Assembly: GCF_000590925.1 (NCBI RefSeq)
Contig: NZ_CP004372.1
Span: 444,001 to 508,000, forward strand
Direction of reading: 5' to 3'
Length of the DNA stretch: 64,000 nt
DNA from: Roseibacterium elongatum DSM 19469
GTDB taxonomy: Bacteria; Pseudomonadota; Alphaproteobacteria; Rhodobacterales; Rhodobacteraceae
A program made the translations under genes and the position numbers. Shown in pieces: positions 25,341-34,580 of the stretch (the first letter of the stretch is position 1; each line of letters starts with the position of its first letter). Under the pieces are notes generated by a model. It was not told the DNA's origin and did no database searches. It saw nothing but the letters and a program-made list of their open reading frames with translations.

Positions 25341-28178
25341 CTACTCGGCGGCGTTCATGTATGTGGCCATGGGCGGGCAGGTGCAGACCAGATTCCGGTC
25401 GCCATAGGCGTTGTCGACGCGGTTGACCGGGGGCCAATATTTGTCCTCGCGGAAGGCACCCGGCGGGAAACAGGCCTCTTCCCGGCTATAGGCCCGGGTC
25501 CAGTCCTGCACCAGATCCTCCATCGTGTGGGGGGCGTGGCGCAGGGGGCTGTCCTCGACCGCGATCTTGCCTTGCGCGATGGCGCGGGCCTCCTCGCGGA
25601 TCGACAGCATCGCGGTGACGAAGCGGTCCAGTTCGGCCTTGGGCTCGGACTCGGTCGGCTCGATCATCAACGTGCCCGCGACCGGCCAGCTCATCGTCGG
25701 TGCGTGGAAGCCGTAATCCATAAGCCGCTTGGCGATATCGTCCACGGTGACGCCACACTCGGCCATCGGGCGGGTGTCGAGGATCAGCTCATGCGCCACA
25801 TGGTTCGACTTGCCGGTATAAAGCACCGGGTAGGCCTCGCACAGCCGCGCGGCCAGGTAGTTGGCATTGAGGATCGCCACCTTGGTCGCCTGCGTGATCC
25901 CCTCGCCCCCCATCAGCCGGATATAGGCGTAGGAGATCGGCAGGATCGATGCCGACCCAAAGGGCGCGCCCGAGACCGGCCCCTCGGTCCCGCCGGTTTC
26001 GGGATGGCCGGGCAGGAAGGGCGCCAGATGCGCCTTGACCCCGATCGGCCCCATGCCGGGGCCGCCCCCGCCATGGGGGATGCAGAACGTCTTGTGCAGG
26101 TTCAGGTGGCTGACATCGGCCCCGATCTCGCCGGGTTTCGACAGGCCCACCATCGCGTTCAGGTTAGCCCCATCCAGATAGACCTGCCCGCCATGGGCAT
26201 GCGTGATCTCGCAGACCTCGCGCGCGGTGCGCTCGAACACGCCATGGGTCGAGGGGTAGGTGATCATGCAGGCCGCCAGGCGCTCGCCCGCGGCAGCGGC
26301 CTTGGCGCGGAAATCTTCGAGGTCGATATCGCCGTTATCGGCGGCCTGCACGACAACCACCTCCATCCCCGCCATATGGGCCGAGGCCGGGTTGGTGCCA
26401 TGCGCCGAGACCGGGATCAGGCAGACATCGCGATCCATGTCGCCGCGCGCCCGGTGATAGGCCGAGATCGTCAGCAGCCCGGCATATTCGCCCTGCGCGC
26501 CCGAATTGGGCTGCATCGACATGGCGTCATAGCCGGTGATCTCGCAGAGTTTCGCGGACAGGTCCTCGAGCATCTCGGCATAGCCCTCGGCCTGGTCAGC
26601 GGGGCAGAACGGATGGAGCGAGGCGAACTCGGGCCAGGTGATCGGCATCATCTCGACCGCGGCGTTCAGCTTCATCGTGCAGGACCCCAGCGGGATCATG
26701 GCGCGGTCCAGCGCCAGGTCGCGGTCGGCCAGACGGCGCATGTACCGCGTCATCTCGGCCTCGGATCGGTTCATGTGAAAGACCGGATGTGTCAGGTATC
26801 TGCTGTCGCGCAGCAGTGCGTCGGGAATGGCGGGCAGCGTCTGCGGCCCGGCGAACAGCACGCCGAAGGCGCGGCACACCGCCTCGAGCTGATCCTCGGT
26901 CGTGGTTTCATCGACCGAGATCCCAATCTTGTCCGCGCCCACATCGCGCAGGTTGATCCCGCGCGCCACCGCGGCGGCCATGATACGGTGTTGCTTGCCA
27001 CCGACCGGCACGGTGATCGTGTCGAAAAACGCGCCGTTCTCGGGCGCAAAGCCCCCGGCCCGCAGGCTGGCGGCCAGCCGTGCGGCCTTCAGATGCACAT
27101 GCTGCGCGATGGCATGCAGGCCCTTGGGCCCGTGGAACACCGCAAAGAAACCCGCCATGACGGCCAGCAAAGCCTGCGCCGTGCAGACGTTCGACGTGGC
27201 TTTCTCGCGGCGGATATGCTGCTCGCGCGTTTGCAGCGACAGCCGGTAAGCCGGGTTGCCGTTGCTGTCCACCGACACGCCGATGATGCGCCCGGGCAGC
27301 GCGCGCTTGATCTTGTCATGGCACGCGATGAAAGCCGCGTGCGGCCCGCCATAGCCCATCGGCACGCCAAAGCGCTGCGCGCTGCCCACGGCGATATCGG
27401 CCCCCATCGCGCCCGGCTCTTTCAGCAGCGTCAGCGCCAACAGATCGGTGGCGACGATGCCGATGGCCTTGGCCGCATGCAGGGCCGCGATCTGATCGGT
27501 CGGGTCGGCGACATGTCCATAGGTGCCCGGATACTGGAAAATCGCGCCAAAGACGGCGTCAGGTTCCAGATCGGCCGGGTCGCCGACGATCACCTCGATC
27601 CCAAGCGGTGCCGCGCGCGTCTGCATCACCGCGATGTTCTGCGGATGGCAGTTGCGGTCGATGAAGAACCCGCGTGCCTTGGATTTCGCCACGCGCTCGG
27701 CCATGACCATCGCCTCGGCGCAGGCCGTCGCCTCGTCCAGCAGCGAGCCGTTGGCCACCTCCAGCCCCGTCAGGTCGGCCACCATCGTCTGGTAGTTGAG
27801 CAGCGCCTCAAGCCGTCCTTGCGCGATCTCGGGCTGGTAGGGCGTGTAGGCCGTGTACCAGGCGGGGTTTTCCAGGATGTTGCGCTGGATCGCGGGCGGC
27901 GTGTGGGTGCCGTAATACCCCTGTCCGATCATCGACACCATCGGCTTGTTCTTGGCTGCGATGGAACGCATGTGATCCAGCAACTCGGCCTCGGACATCG
28001 GGTCCCATTCCAGTGGGGCCTTTTGCCGGATCGAACCCGGCAGGGTCTGCTCGATCAGCGTGTCGAGGCTGTCGGCGCCAACGACCGACAGCATCTCGTC
28101 CATTTCCTGCGGCGAGGGGCCGATATGGCGGCGGTTTGCGAAATCGGTCGGGGCGTAGTCTGAAAGCGTCCAGGGCAT
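25341..28178 (-). CDS. gcvP: Glycine dehydrogenase (decarboxylating), P protein
   Basis: 945 residues from the ATG at 28178 ([17 protein letters not shown]). The PLP enzyme decarboxylates glycine and loads the aminomethyl group on GcvH lipoate. It is a fused alpha-beta form: N-terminal half with [11 protein letters not shown] and [15 protein letters not shown]-terminal half with the PLP-lysine motif [16 protein letters not shown]. The usual length is ~950. Last gene of gcvT-gcvH-gcvP, all driven from the glycine riboswitch upstream. A long open frame on the opposite strand is a composition artefact. Confidence 0.96.
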   Translation of the reverse strand: MPWTLSDYAPTDFANRRHIGPSPQEMDEMLSVVGADSLDTLIEQTLPGSIRQKAPLEWDPMSEAELLDHMRSIAAKNKPMVSMIGQGYYGTHTPPAIQRNILENPAWYTAYTPYQPEIAQGRLEALLNYQTMVADLTGLEVANGSLLDEATACAEAMVMAERVAKSKARGFFIDRNCHPQNIAVMQTRAAPLGIEVIVGDPADLEPDAVFGAIFQYPGTYGHVADPTDQIAALHAAKAIGIVATDLLALTLLKEPGAMGADIAVGSAQRFGVPMGYGGPHAAFIACHDKIKRALPGRIIGVSVDSNGNPAYRLSLQTREQHIRREKATSNVCTAQALLAVMAGFFAVFHGPKGLHAIAQHVHLKAARLAASLRAGGFAPENGAFFDTITVPVGGKQHRIMAAAVARGINLRDVGADKIGISVDETTTEDQLEAVCRAFGVLFAGPQTLPAIPDALLRDSRYLTHPVFHMNRSEAEMTRYMRRLADRDLALDRAMIPLGSCTMKLNAAVEMMPITWPEFASLHPFCPADQAEGYAEMLEDLSAKLCEITGYDAMSMQPNSGAQGEYAGLLTISAYHRARGDMDRDVCLIPVSAHGTNPASAHMAGMEVVVVQAADNGDIDLEDFRAKAAAAGERLAACMITYPSTHGVFERTAREVCEITHAHGGQVYLDGANLNAMVGLSKPGEIGADVSHLNLHKTFCIPHGGGGPGMGPIGVKAHLAPFLPGHPETGGTEGPVSGAPFGSASILPISYAYIRLMGGEGITQATKVAILNANYLAARLCEAYPVLYTGKSNHVAHELILDTRPMAECGVTVDDIAKRLMDYGFHAPTMSWPVAGTLMIEPTESEPKAELDRFVTAMLSIREEARAIAQGKIAVEDSPLRHAPHTMEDLVQDWTRAYSREEACFPPGAFREDKYWPPVNRVDNAYGDRNLVCTCPPMATYMNAAE

Positions 28179-28235
28179 GGGCCGGTCATCCTCGGGTCTG
28201 GCGGGGTGCGGGGGCGATGCGGGCGCATTCGCCCC

Positions 28236-28258
28236 CATCTTTATCCTTGAAATATGCC
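28236..28258 (+). repeat. Intergenic repeat, copy 1 (between gcvP and gcvH)
   Basis: CATCTTTATCCTTGAAATAT followed by GCC and then a strong GGGGGC hairpin to ~28285. Related copies lie at 34535-34560 (opposite strand) and 45530-45552, all between genes. Confidence 0.6.
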
Positions 28259-28299
28259 GGGGGTCCGGGGGCTGGCCCCCGGCGGCGCGACGGCCGGTG

Positions 28300-28662
28300 T
28301 CACGCGCCGACGTGGTCCTTGTATTCATCCTCGGTCATGAATGCGTCCAGCGCGGACATGTCATCGACCTTGATCTTGAAGAACCACGCCTCGCCCAGCG
28401 GATCCTCGTTCACCAGTCCGGGCGTATCGGTCAGCGCCTCGTTCACCGCGACGATCTCGCCGTCCAGTGGCGCCACGATGTCGGAGGCGGCCTTGACGCT
28501 TTCGATCACCACGATCTCGTCGCCCTTGGCGACCTGCGTCTCGATCTCGGGCAATTCGACGAACACCACGTCGCCCAGCTGGGTCGCGGCGTGTTCGGTG
28601 ATGCCGACGACGATCACGTCACCATCGGGGCGGAGCCATTCATGATCTTCGGTAAACTTCAT
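28300..28662 (-). CDS. gcvH: Glycine cleavage system H protein
   Basis: 120 residues. This is the lipoyl carrier that shuttles the aminomethyl intermediate between GcvP, GcvT and lipoamide dehydrogenase. The lipoylated lysine is Lys57 in [12 protein letters not shown]. The start is [10 protein letters not shown]. It lies between gcvT and gcvP. The 121 bases to gcvP contain the intergenic repeat with a strong GC hairpin, which could lower gcvP expression relative to gcvTH. Confidence 0.97.
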   Translation of the reverse strand: MKFTEDHEWLRPDGDVIVVGITEHAATQLGDVVFVELPEIETQVAKGDEIVVIESVKAASDIVAPLDGEIVAVNEALTDTPGLVNEDPLGEAWFFKIKVDDMSALDAFMTEDEYKDHVGA

Positions 28663-28707
28663 CTGTCCCTCATCTGGATTGGGGTTGGGGCAAAAGGATG
28701 ATCGATC

Positions 28708-29832
28708 TCAGCGTTTGTAGCCGGGTGTCACGAAGGGCAGCTGCGCTTGGGTCGCAGGCAGGCGTTTACCCCGGACTTCGCCCCAAAGGCGCGCGTCCGT
28801 GGGCACGGCGGCCTCGATCAGGGCCAGCGCGATGGGCCCGCCCAGCGAGGGGCCGAACCCGCCCGAGGTGACGGTGCCCACCTGCGCGCCACCATCGGCG
28901 CTGTCGAAAACGGGGGTGCCCGCCCGCATCGGCGCGCGCCCCTCGGGCAACAGGCCCGTGCGGCGGCGCGGCGCGCCATGGGCAAGCTGGTCGAGGATCA
29001 CCTTGGCACCTGGGAAGCCCCCGGCGCGCGCACCGCCCGTGCGGCGCACCTTCTGGATGGCCCAGCCCTGCCCTGCCTCGACCGGCGAAATGTTGGGCGT
29101 CATCTCCTGCCCATACAGCGGCAGGCCGGCCTCGAGCCGCAGCGAATCGCGCGCGCCAAGACCGATGGGCGCAACCCGGTCATCGGCCAGAAGCGCACGG
29201 GCGAAAGCCTCGGCCATCTCGGCCGGCACGGAGATTTCGAACCCGTCCTCGCCCGTATAGCCCGAGCGCGAGATCCAGAGCGCCACGCCCTGCCATTCGA
29301 TCACCGCCACATCCATGAAACGCATGCCCGCAACACCCGGCATCAGCGCGGCCAAGGCGGCCTCGGCCATCGGCCCTTGCAAGGCCAGCAGCGCACGGTC
29401 GGCGATTTCCTCGACCCCGTCGATATGGGCGCGCAGATGGGCGATGTCGGCCTCGCGGCAGGCCGCGTTCACGACAAGAAACAGGTCGTCGGCGCGCCGC
29501 GCGATCATCAGGTCGTCCAGCACCCCGCCCGTTTCGTTGGTGAAGAACGCATAGCGCTGGCGGCCTTGCGCCAGATCCAGCACATCGACCGGAACAAGGG
29601 TTTCCAGCGCCGCATCAGCCGACAGCGGCAGGCGCAGCTGTCCCATGTGGCTGACGTCGAACAGCCCCGCCTTTTCGCGGCACCACAGGTGTTCGGCCAT
29701 GACCCCGGCGGCGAATTGCACCGGCATCTCCCACCCGGCGAAGGGCACGAATTTGGCCCCGTGCTCGGCATGGAGCGCCCTGAGTGGCAATTGCCTCGGA
29801 TCGACCCCGGTCGCGGTCCCGGTTTCGGCCAT
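28708..29832 (-). CDS. gcvT: Aminomethyltransferase, T protein
   Basis: 374 residues from the ATG at 29832 (MAETGTATGVDPRQLPL), preceded by GGAGAGATGGGG. It transfers the one-carbon unit from lipoyl-GcvH to tetrahydrofolate and frees ammonia. Family motifs: FDVSHMGQLRL, the folate-site region GYTGEDGFEISVP, GLGARDSLRLEAGLPLYG, and near the C-terminus a GxVTSGGFGPSLGGPIALA segment. First gene of the operon, directly downstream of the glycine riboswitch. Confidence 0.95.
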   Translation of the reverse strand: MAETGTATGVDPRQLPLRALHAEHGAKFVPFAGWEMPVQFAAGVMAEHLWCREKAGLFDVSHMGQLRLPLSADAALETLVPVDVLDLAQGRQRYAFFTNETGGVLDDLMIARRADDLFLVVNAACREADIAHLRAHIDGVEEIADRALLALQGPMAEAALAALMPGVAGMRFMDVAVIEWQGVALWISRSGYTGEDGFEISVPAEMAEAFARALLADDRVAPIGLGARDSLRLEAGLPLYGQEMTPNISPVEAGQGWAIQKVRRTGGARAGGFPGAKVILDQLAHGAPRRRTGLLPEGRAPMRAGTPVFDSADGGAQVGTVTSGGFGPSLGGPIALALIEAAVPTDARLWGEVRGKRLPATQAQLPFVTPGYKR

Positions 29833-29896
29833 GTCGCCCCCATCTCTCCGGGACATGCCCGGCACCGTTTCGCAGGGCGCTGATGCGCCCGCCCGA

Positions 29897-30066
29897 TGCC
29901 CCCTCTGTCCCTTCGCCTGAGATCGTTATCCCTTCGGCGGACGTGTCGCGGCACGCCTCTCTCCAGAGTCTTGGTCCGCCAAGGTCCCTTTGCCTGAGAG
30001 TTTACCGGGGCGGTTGCTCCTTCGGCCCTGACCCCGATGATCTGGGGGGCAGCGTCTCCCTCGCGC
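29897..30066 (-). ncRNA. Tandem glycine riboswitch
   Basis: Two aptamers lie head to tail upstream of gcvT. The first (about 29975-30066) has CCGAAGGAGCAACC and AACTCTCAGGCAAAGGGACC, then GACTCTGGAGAG. The second (about 29897-29965) has CGCCGAAGGGATAACG and ATCTCAGGCGAAGGGACAG. Two linked aptamers binding glycine with gene activation are typical for gcv operons. Confidence 0.95.
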
Positions 30067-30148
30067 GGATGGGGGGCACAATAGCGGGAATGCGCGCCCC
30101 CGCAAGGGGGCTTGCACAGACTCGACGCATTGGGCCACAGATACGACC

Positions 30149-30727
30149 ATGTCCGACAGCCCCCCTGACCCGTTCTTCTTCGGCTACGGCAGCCTTGTGA
30201 ACCGCGCCACGCATGACTTTCCGCGCGCCGCGCGCGCCCGCGTCACCGGCTGGGCCCGCACCTGGAAACGCACGCGCCTGCGCAAGGTGGCGTTCCTGAC
30301 CGCCGTGCGCGACGACGGCGCCATGATCGAGGGGCTGATCGCGGCGGTTCCCGGCGCCGATTGGGCCACGCTGGACGCGCGCGAATATGCCTATGACCGC
30401 CACGGGGTCGAGCGGGTCGATCACGATCACCCCCATCCCGTCACGGTCCAGATCTACGCCACCAAGCCCGAGCATCATACCGATGCCTCCGAAGAGCACC
30501 CCGTCCTGCTGAGCTATCTCGACACGGTGGTACAGGGCTATCTGCGCGAGTTCGGAGAGGCGGGCGCGCAGCGGTTCTTCGAGACGACGCATGGATGGGA
30601 GGCCCCGGTCTTCGACGACCGTGCCGCGCCGGTCTATCCGCGTCACCAACGGCTGTCGCCCGACGAGACCCTGTTCGTGGACGACGCCCTGCGCGCGTTG
30701 GGCGTGCGGCGGCTGACCCGCCTCTAG
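30149..30727 (+). CDS. Gamma-glutamylcyclotransferase-family protein
   Basis: 192 residues. The N-terminal substrate-loop motif FFFGYGSLVNRATHDF is the signature of the GGCT/AIG2-like fold. The usual catalytic acid may be in the segment DAREYAYDRHGVERV (Glu). Relatives act on gamma-glutamyl peptides or glutathione; this one is longer than the basic fold and its substrate is not known. It is divergent from the glycine riboswitch/gcv operon, with 80-odd bases between. Confidence 0.8.
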   Translation: MSDSPPDPFFFGYGSLVNRATHDFPRAARARVTGWARTWKRTRLRKVAFLTAVRDDGAMIEGLIAAVPGADWATLDAREYAYDRHGVERVDHDHPHPVTVQIYATKPEHHTDASEEHPVLLSYLDTVVQGYLREFGEAGAQRFFETTHGWEAPVFDDRAAPVYPRHQRLSPDETLFVDDALRALGVRRLTRL

Positions 30728-30902
30728 GCAGGCGGAAAACGCGCGGTGTTCGGGCCGTTTTCCCAGATTTCAAACACCGCGCATACCGGACGGGCCCCTT
30801 TCCAGATGTGCGGCACTGCGCCGCCCAACACCGACCTTCACGGCTTGGCGAGGTGCCCGCGATCGGCCCGTGGCGAAGGCGCGTTCAGGCTCAACGACCA
30901 GA

Positions 30903-31535
30903 CTATTCGTCGTATAGCCGATACTTCAGATTGTCTTGCGTCAGGCGCTCAACCTCTTCGAGCGGTGTTTCCAAAGCCCCATGGTCTTTCAACGCGCGGC
31001 CGTAGGTCGGCAAGTTCTCTACGGAGATGGCCTTGTCGGGCTCCCACAAGGCCGACCGGATGACCGCTTTGCCGCAATGATAAAAGGCTTCTTCAACATA
31101 CACGACGATGGCGAAATCCGGGATCTTTCCGTCAACGGCCATGGTTTCGCGCAGCGCGGCATCACGCACCACCTGCGCACGACCGCTGACCCGCACGACT
31201 TCAAGCCGGTTTGGCACCAGGAACATCAGGCCCACCCGGCCGGTTTCCAGGATATTGAGGAAACTGTCGAATCGATGATTTCCGGGCCGATCGGGAATGG
31301 CCAGCGTCTTTGTGTCGAGAACCTTCACGAAGCCCGGCGGGTCGCCTTTGGGGGAAACGTCAATGGCACCTGTCGACGAATACGTCGCCATTGTCATGAA
31401 CGGCGAGTGCTCGATCCAGATACGGACATGGTCGTCAATGTGATCGATGACCTTGCGGACCTGCCGCTCGATCGTGCCGGGGATGACGGCGCGAATTTCG
31501 GCCTCTGACGTCACGACATCGCTTGGTTCGTACAT
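30903..31535 (-). CDS. Pyridoxamine-5'-phosphate-oxidase-family FMN-binding protein
   Basis: 210 residues from the ATG at 31535 (MYEPSDVVTSEAEIRAV), with GGAGAAAGGG upstream. The split-barrel pattern is strong: SPFMTMATYSSTGAIDVSPK, LAIPDRPGNHRFDSFLNILE, VGLMFLVPNRLEVVRVSG, which fits the MSMEG_1061-type flavin-dependent branch. It likely binds FMN or F420 and reduces a small molecule; the substrate is unknown. It is 99 bases downstream of the nitrilase-like gene on the same strand and may share its transcript. Confidence 0.85.
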   Translation of the reverse strand: MYEPSDVVTSEAEIRAVIPGTIERQVRKVIDHIDDHVRIWIEHSPFMTMATYSSTGAIDVSPKGDPPGFVKVLDTKTLAIPDRPGNHRFDSFLNILETGRVGLMFLVPNRLEVVRVSGRAQVVRDAALRETMAVDGKIPDFAIVVYVEEAFYHCGKAVIRSALWEPDKAISVENLPTYGRALKDHGALETPLEEVERLTQDNLKYRLYDE

Positions 31536-31634
31536 GATCCCTTTCTCCCTGTGGTCCGCTCCGCGCCCTCTTCGGATGGCGGTCGCGGAATAGCTGTTCC
31601 TCGGCATGCTCGGCCCCCGGAGCAAGGCTTTGGA

Positions 31635-32432
31635 TCATGTCAAGACATGGTGCAGATGGACGGGGACGCGCGCCCTGACATCGTTGAGATAGTCCTTGTC
31701 GAGCCGGGCATCGACATGCCCCAAGACATCCGACGCGTTCGCAAGGACGTTGCCCCAAGGATCGCAGATCAGACTGTGACCGTAGCAATGCCCCTTGCCA
31801 TCGTTGAACGAGAACACCTGGGCCGGCGCCGCGATATATGTTCCCGTCTCGATGGCGCGCGCACGCAGCAAGACCTCCCAATGCGCGCGACCGGTTTCGC
31901 GCATGAAGGCTGCAGGAACGAGGATGAGTTCTGCCCCCATATCGCGAAGGCGGCGAAACAGCTCGGGAAAGCGGAGATCGTAGCAGATGGTACAGCCAAT
32001 CTTCCAACCATTGAGTTCATAAACCTCGACGCTGGACCCGGCTGAAATCAGATCCGACTCCCTGAACTGGGTCCCATCGGCCAAGTCGACATCGAAGAGG
32101 TGAATTTTGGAGTACCGCGCAATCTCGGAACCATCCGCTCCGTGGACGACCGTGGTGTTGAACGTGCCGGTTTCGCGTTTTTCCGCGAGCGAGCCTGCGT
32201 GGATTGCTATCCCCAGGGTCTTTGCAAGCTCCGAAACCTGCACGTTGATGTCATCGAACCAGGCGCCACTCGCCGCGAGGCTCTTCGATCCGTCTCCCAT
32301 ATAGGCGAAATATTCGGGAAGGGCGATGAGGTCGGGGCGGTCATCGGCCGCGCGTTTTACAGTTTCGAACAGAACGTTCAGGGATGCGCTCAGATCGTCT
32401 TGTGGATTATGCTGCACGACACTGATTTTCAT
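31635..32432 (-). CDS. Carbon-nitrogen hydrolase (nitrilase superfamily)
   Basis: 265 residues from the ATG at 32432 (MKISVVQHNPQDD). The Glu-Lys-Cys catalytic triad is present: ALPEYF (Glu), YSKIHLFDVD (Lys) and CTICYDLRFPEL (Cys). The pattern CYDLRFPEL with IHLFDVD matches the Nit/omega-amidase branch, which hydrolyses deaminated glutathione or alpha-ketoglutaramate. The exact substrate is inferred, not shown. The longer open frame upstream of 32432 is not conserved. Confidence 0.88.
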   Translation of the reverse strand: MKISVVQHNPQDDLSASLNVLFETVKRAADDRPDLIALPEYFAYMGDGSKSLAASGAWFDDINVQVSELAKTLGIAIHAGSLAEKRETGTFNTTVVHGADGSEIARYSKIHLFDVDLADGTQFRESDLISAGSSVEVYELNGWKIGCTICYDLRFPELFRRLRDMGAELILVPAAFMRETGRAHWEVLLRARAIETGTYIAAPAQVFSFNDGKGHCYGHSLICDPWGNVLANASDVLGHVDARLDKDYLNDVRARVPVHLHHVLT

Positions 32433-32695
32433 CTGCTTCTCCAATGTGCGGCTCGGCGTGCATGATTGGGTTCTCGAGCGAACACCAAAGCCAATGTCGT
32501 CACACGGCAACCCTCTGGATGGCAGCCAGCTTGCCCCCCAGAGGCGGGAAAAGCCATAAAAAAGCGCTGTAGATCCCGCCTTGCCTGGCAGGGCAGACAT
32601 TGCCGGACACCCCCTCGCACGTGGCGGACAGTGGGCTTTTTTGCAGATGCGCAGGTGCCAACGGCAAGACGATGCATCCGGCCCAGGCGCGGGTC

Positions 32696-34018
32696 TCAGA
32701 GGCTGGGCTTTTTCTGCAGCAGGGGCATCACGTCGGCCATTTCGGGGCCGCGCTCCAGGCCCGTCACGGCCTTGCGCAATGGCATGAAAAGGCCCTTGCC
32801 CTTGCGGCCTGTCGCCTCTTTCACCGCTGCGGTCCAGGTGGCCCACGTCGTCTCGTCATAGGGCGGCTCGGGCAGCATGGCGAAGGCCTGGGCCACGAAC
32901 TCGCGATCCTCCTCGGCAACGAGCGGCTCCGCCCCATCGCGGAACAGCGCCCACCAACCGGGCAGATCGGCGCGGGTGGCGATATTGGCGCGCGCCACGT
33001 CCCAGAAGGTCGGCGCGAGGGGGGCGGGCACGCCCAGCGCCGCGATCTCGTCCTTCACCGCCTCGAACTCCAGCCCGTGCAGGTAGCGCGCCGAGAGTGG
33101 CCAGATGTCATCGACATCGAACTTGGTGGGGGCCGAGCCGAAATGACCGAGATCAAAACCCTCGGCCAGTTCGTCAATGGACCGGGCCAGGTCCACGGGC
33201 TGCGATGATCCGATCCGCGCCATGTGCGATAGCAGCGCCATCGGCTCCATCCCCGCCGCGCGCAGATCGCGCAGGGACAGCGTGCCGAGGCGCTTCGACA
33301 ACGCCTCGCCCTGCGGGCCGGTCAGCAGCGAATGGTGGGCAAAATTCGGGGCGTCATGGCCAAGCGCTGCCATGATCTGGATCTGCGTCGCGGTGTTGGT
33401 CACGTGATCCGAGCCGCGTACGACATGGGTGATCCCCATATCGGTGTCATCGACGACCGAGGCGATGGTATAAAGCACCTGCCCGTCGGCGCGGATCAGC
33501 ACCGGGTCGGACACGCTGGCCGCGTCGATGGAGAGCGGGCCGAGGATGCCATCCTCCCACTCGATCCGCTCGTGATCGAGCTTGAAGCGCCAGACACCGG
33601 CCCCCCGCTCGGCGCGCAGGCGGGCCTTGTCCTCGTCCGACAGCTTCAGCGCGGCGCGGTCATAGACCGGCGGCTGGCCCATGTTCAGCTGCTTCTTGCG
33701 CTTGAGGTCCAGCTCGGTCGGTGTCTCCCACGCCTCGTAGAAACGGCCCTTTTCACGCAGCTCGTCCGCGGCGGCGGCGTAGCGGTCGAGGCGGTCGGAC
33801 TGACGTTCCAACCGATCCCAGGTCAGGCCCAGCCATTCGAGGTCTTCCTGGATGGCGTCGGCATATTCGGGCTTGGAGCGGTCCGGGTCGGTATCGTCGA
33901 GGCGCAGGATGAATGTTCCGCCCGCCTTTTTCGCGATCAGGAAGTTGAACAGCGCGGTGCGCAGGTTGCCGACATGGATATAGCCGGTGGGCGAGGGCGC
34001 AAAGCGGGTGACGGTCAT
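32696..34018 (-). CDS. gltX: Glutamate--tRNA ligase
   Basis: 440 residues from the ATG at 34018 (MTVTRFAPSPTGYIHVG). Class I synthetase with the HIGH variant YIHVGNLRTALFN and the KMSKS variant ALSKRLGTLSL. It is somewhat shorter than the ~470-residue E. coli enzyme, like the second GltX type common in alphaproteobacteria, which often charge both tRNA-Glu and tRNA-Gln. A tRNA-Gln(UUG) gene is present later in the window; whether the enzyme is discriminating cannot be read here. Confidence 0.93.
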   Translation of the reverse strand: MTVTRFAPSPTGYIHVGNLRTALFNFLIAKKAGGTFILRLDDTDPDRSKPEYADAIQEDLEWLGLTWDRLERQSDRLDRYAAAADELREKGRFYEAWETPTELDLKRKKQLNMGQPPVYDRAALKLSDEDKARLRAERGAGVWRFKLDHERIEWEDGILGPLSIDAASVSDPVLIRADGQVLYTIASVVDDTDMGITHVVRGSDHVTNTATQIQIMAALGHDAPNFAHHSLLTGPQGEALSKRLGTLSLRDLRAAGMEPMALLSHMARIGSSQPVDLARSIDELAEGFDLGHFGSAPTKFDVDDIWPLSARYLHGLEFEAVKDEIAALGVPAPLAPTFWDVARANIATRADLPGWWALFRDGAEPLVAEEDREFVAQAFAMLPEPPYDETTWATWTAAVKEATGRKGKGLFMPLRKAVTGLERGPEMADVMPLLQKKPSL

Positions 34019-34085
34019 CTCGGGGCCTCGTATTGGAACGCTGCGTCCTCTTTCACATGCGCGCGCCAGAGTCCATAAGTCGGGC

Positions 34086-34502
34086 ATGAGCGAGGGGTCG
34101 GATATCGCCGATTGGCAGGCGCCCGGATTGGGCGAGATCGAGGCGCTGGCGCTGGCCGCCATCGCGGCGCTGCCCGGCGTCTACGCGGCGGCTGCGCGCG
34201 CGGTTGTCCTGCGGGTCGAGGACTTTGCGCCCGAGGAGATGCTGCGAGAGATGGAGATGGACAGCCCGTTCGAGTTGACGGGTCTTTACGAGGGCATCCC
34301 GCTGACCGAAAAATCGGTGATGGATCAACCCATGGGACCGGACACGATCTGGCTGTTTCGCCGTCCGATCCTGGATGAATGGGTCGAGCGGGGGAACGTG
34401 ACGCTGGGCGAGCTGGTGACGCATGTTCTGGTCCATGAACTGGCGCACCATTTCGGATGGTCCGACGCGGATATCGCCCGCGTCGATCCATGGTGGGACT
34501 AG
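34086..34502 (+). CDS. Metallopeptidase-family (zincin-like) protein
   Basis: 138 residues from the ATG at 34086 (MSEGSDIADWQAPG). The conserved HExxH-type motif VHELAHHFGWSD with downstream acidic residues defines the minimal zincin family of Rhodobacterales and actinobacteria. The segment PFELTGLYEGIPLTEKS is also typical. Protease activity has not been established for most members. Divergent from gltX, 67 bases between starts. Confidence 0.88.
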   Translation: MSEGSDIADWQAPGLGEIEALALAAIAALPGVYAAAARAVVLRVEDFAPEEMLREMEMDSPFELTGLYEGIPLTEKSVMDQPMGPDTIWLFRRPILDEWVERGNVTLGELVTHVLVHELAHHFGWSDADIARVDPWWD

Positions 34503-34534
34503 GCGCGCCAAGGCGGCGTGGCGCGTGGCGCGCG

Positions 34535-34560
34535 ATGCATTTTTTCAGGATAAAGATGCC
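34535..34560 (-). repeat. Intergenic repeat, copy 2
   Basis: Read on the minus strand this is GGCATCTTTATCCTGAAAA followed by AATGCA, matching the core of copies at 28236 and 45530. It lies in the 78 bases between two convergent genes. Confidence 0.6.
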
Positions 34561-34580
34561 AGGGGCGGGCGCTCGGCCCG

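Noticed and set aside
25527..28163. An 878-codon open frame on the plus strand opposite gcvP
   Set aside because: It is a codon-bias shadow: gcvP on the other strand has all expected motifs, and the plus-strand frame is low-complexity in Arg, Gly and His with no recognisable domain. The same holds for long antisense frames opposite the beta-helix gene, lysS, phaC, mrdA and kpsE.
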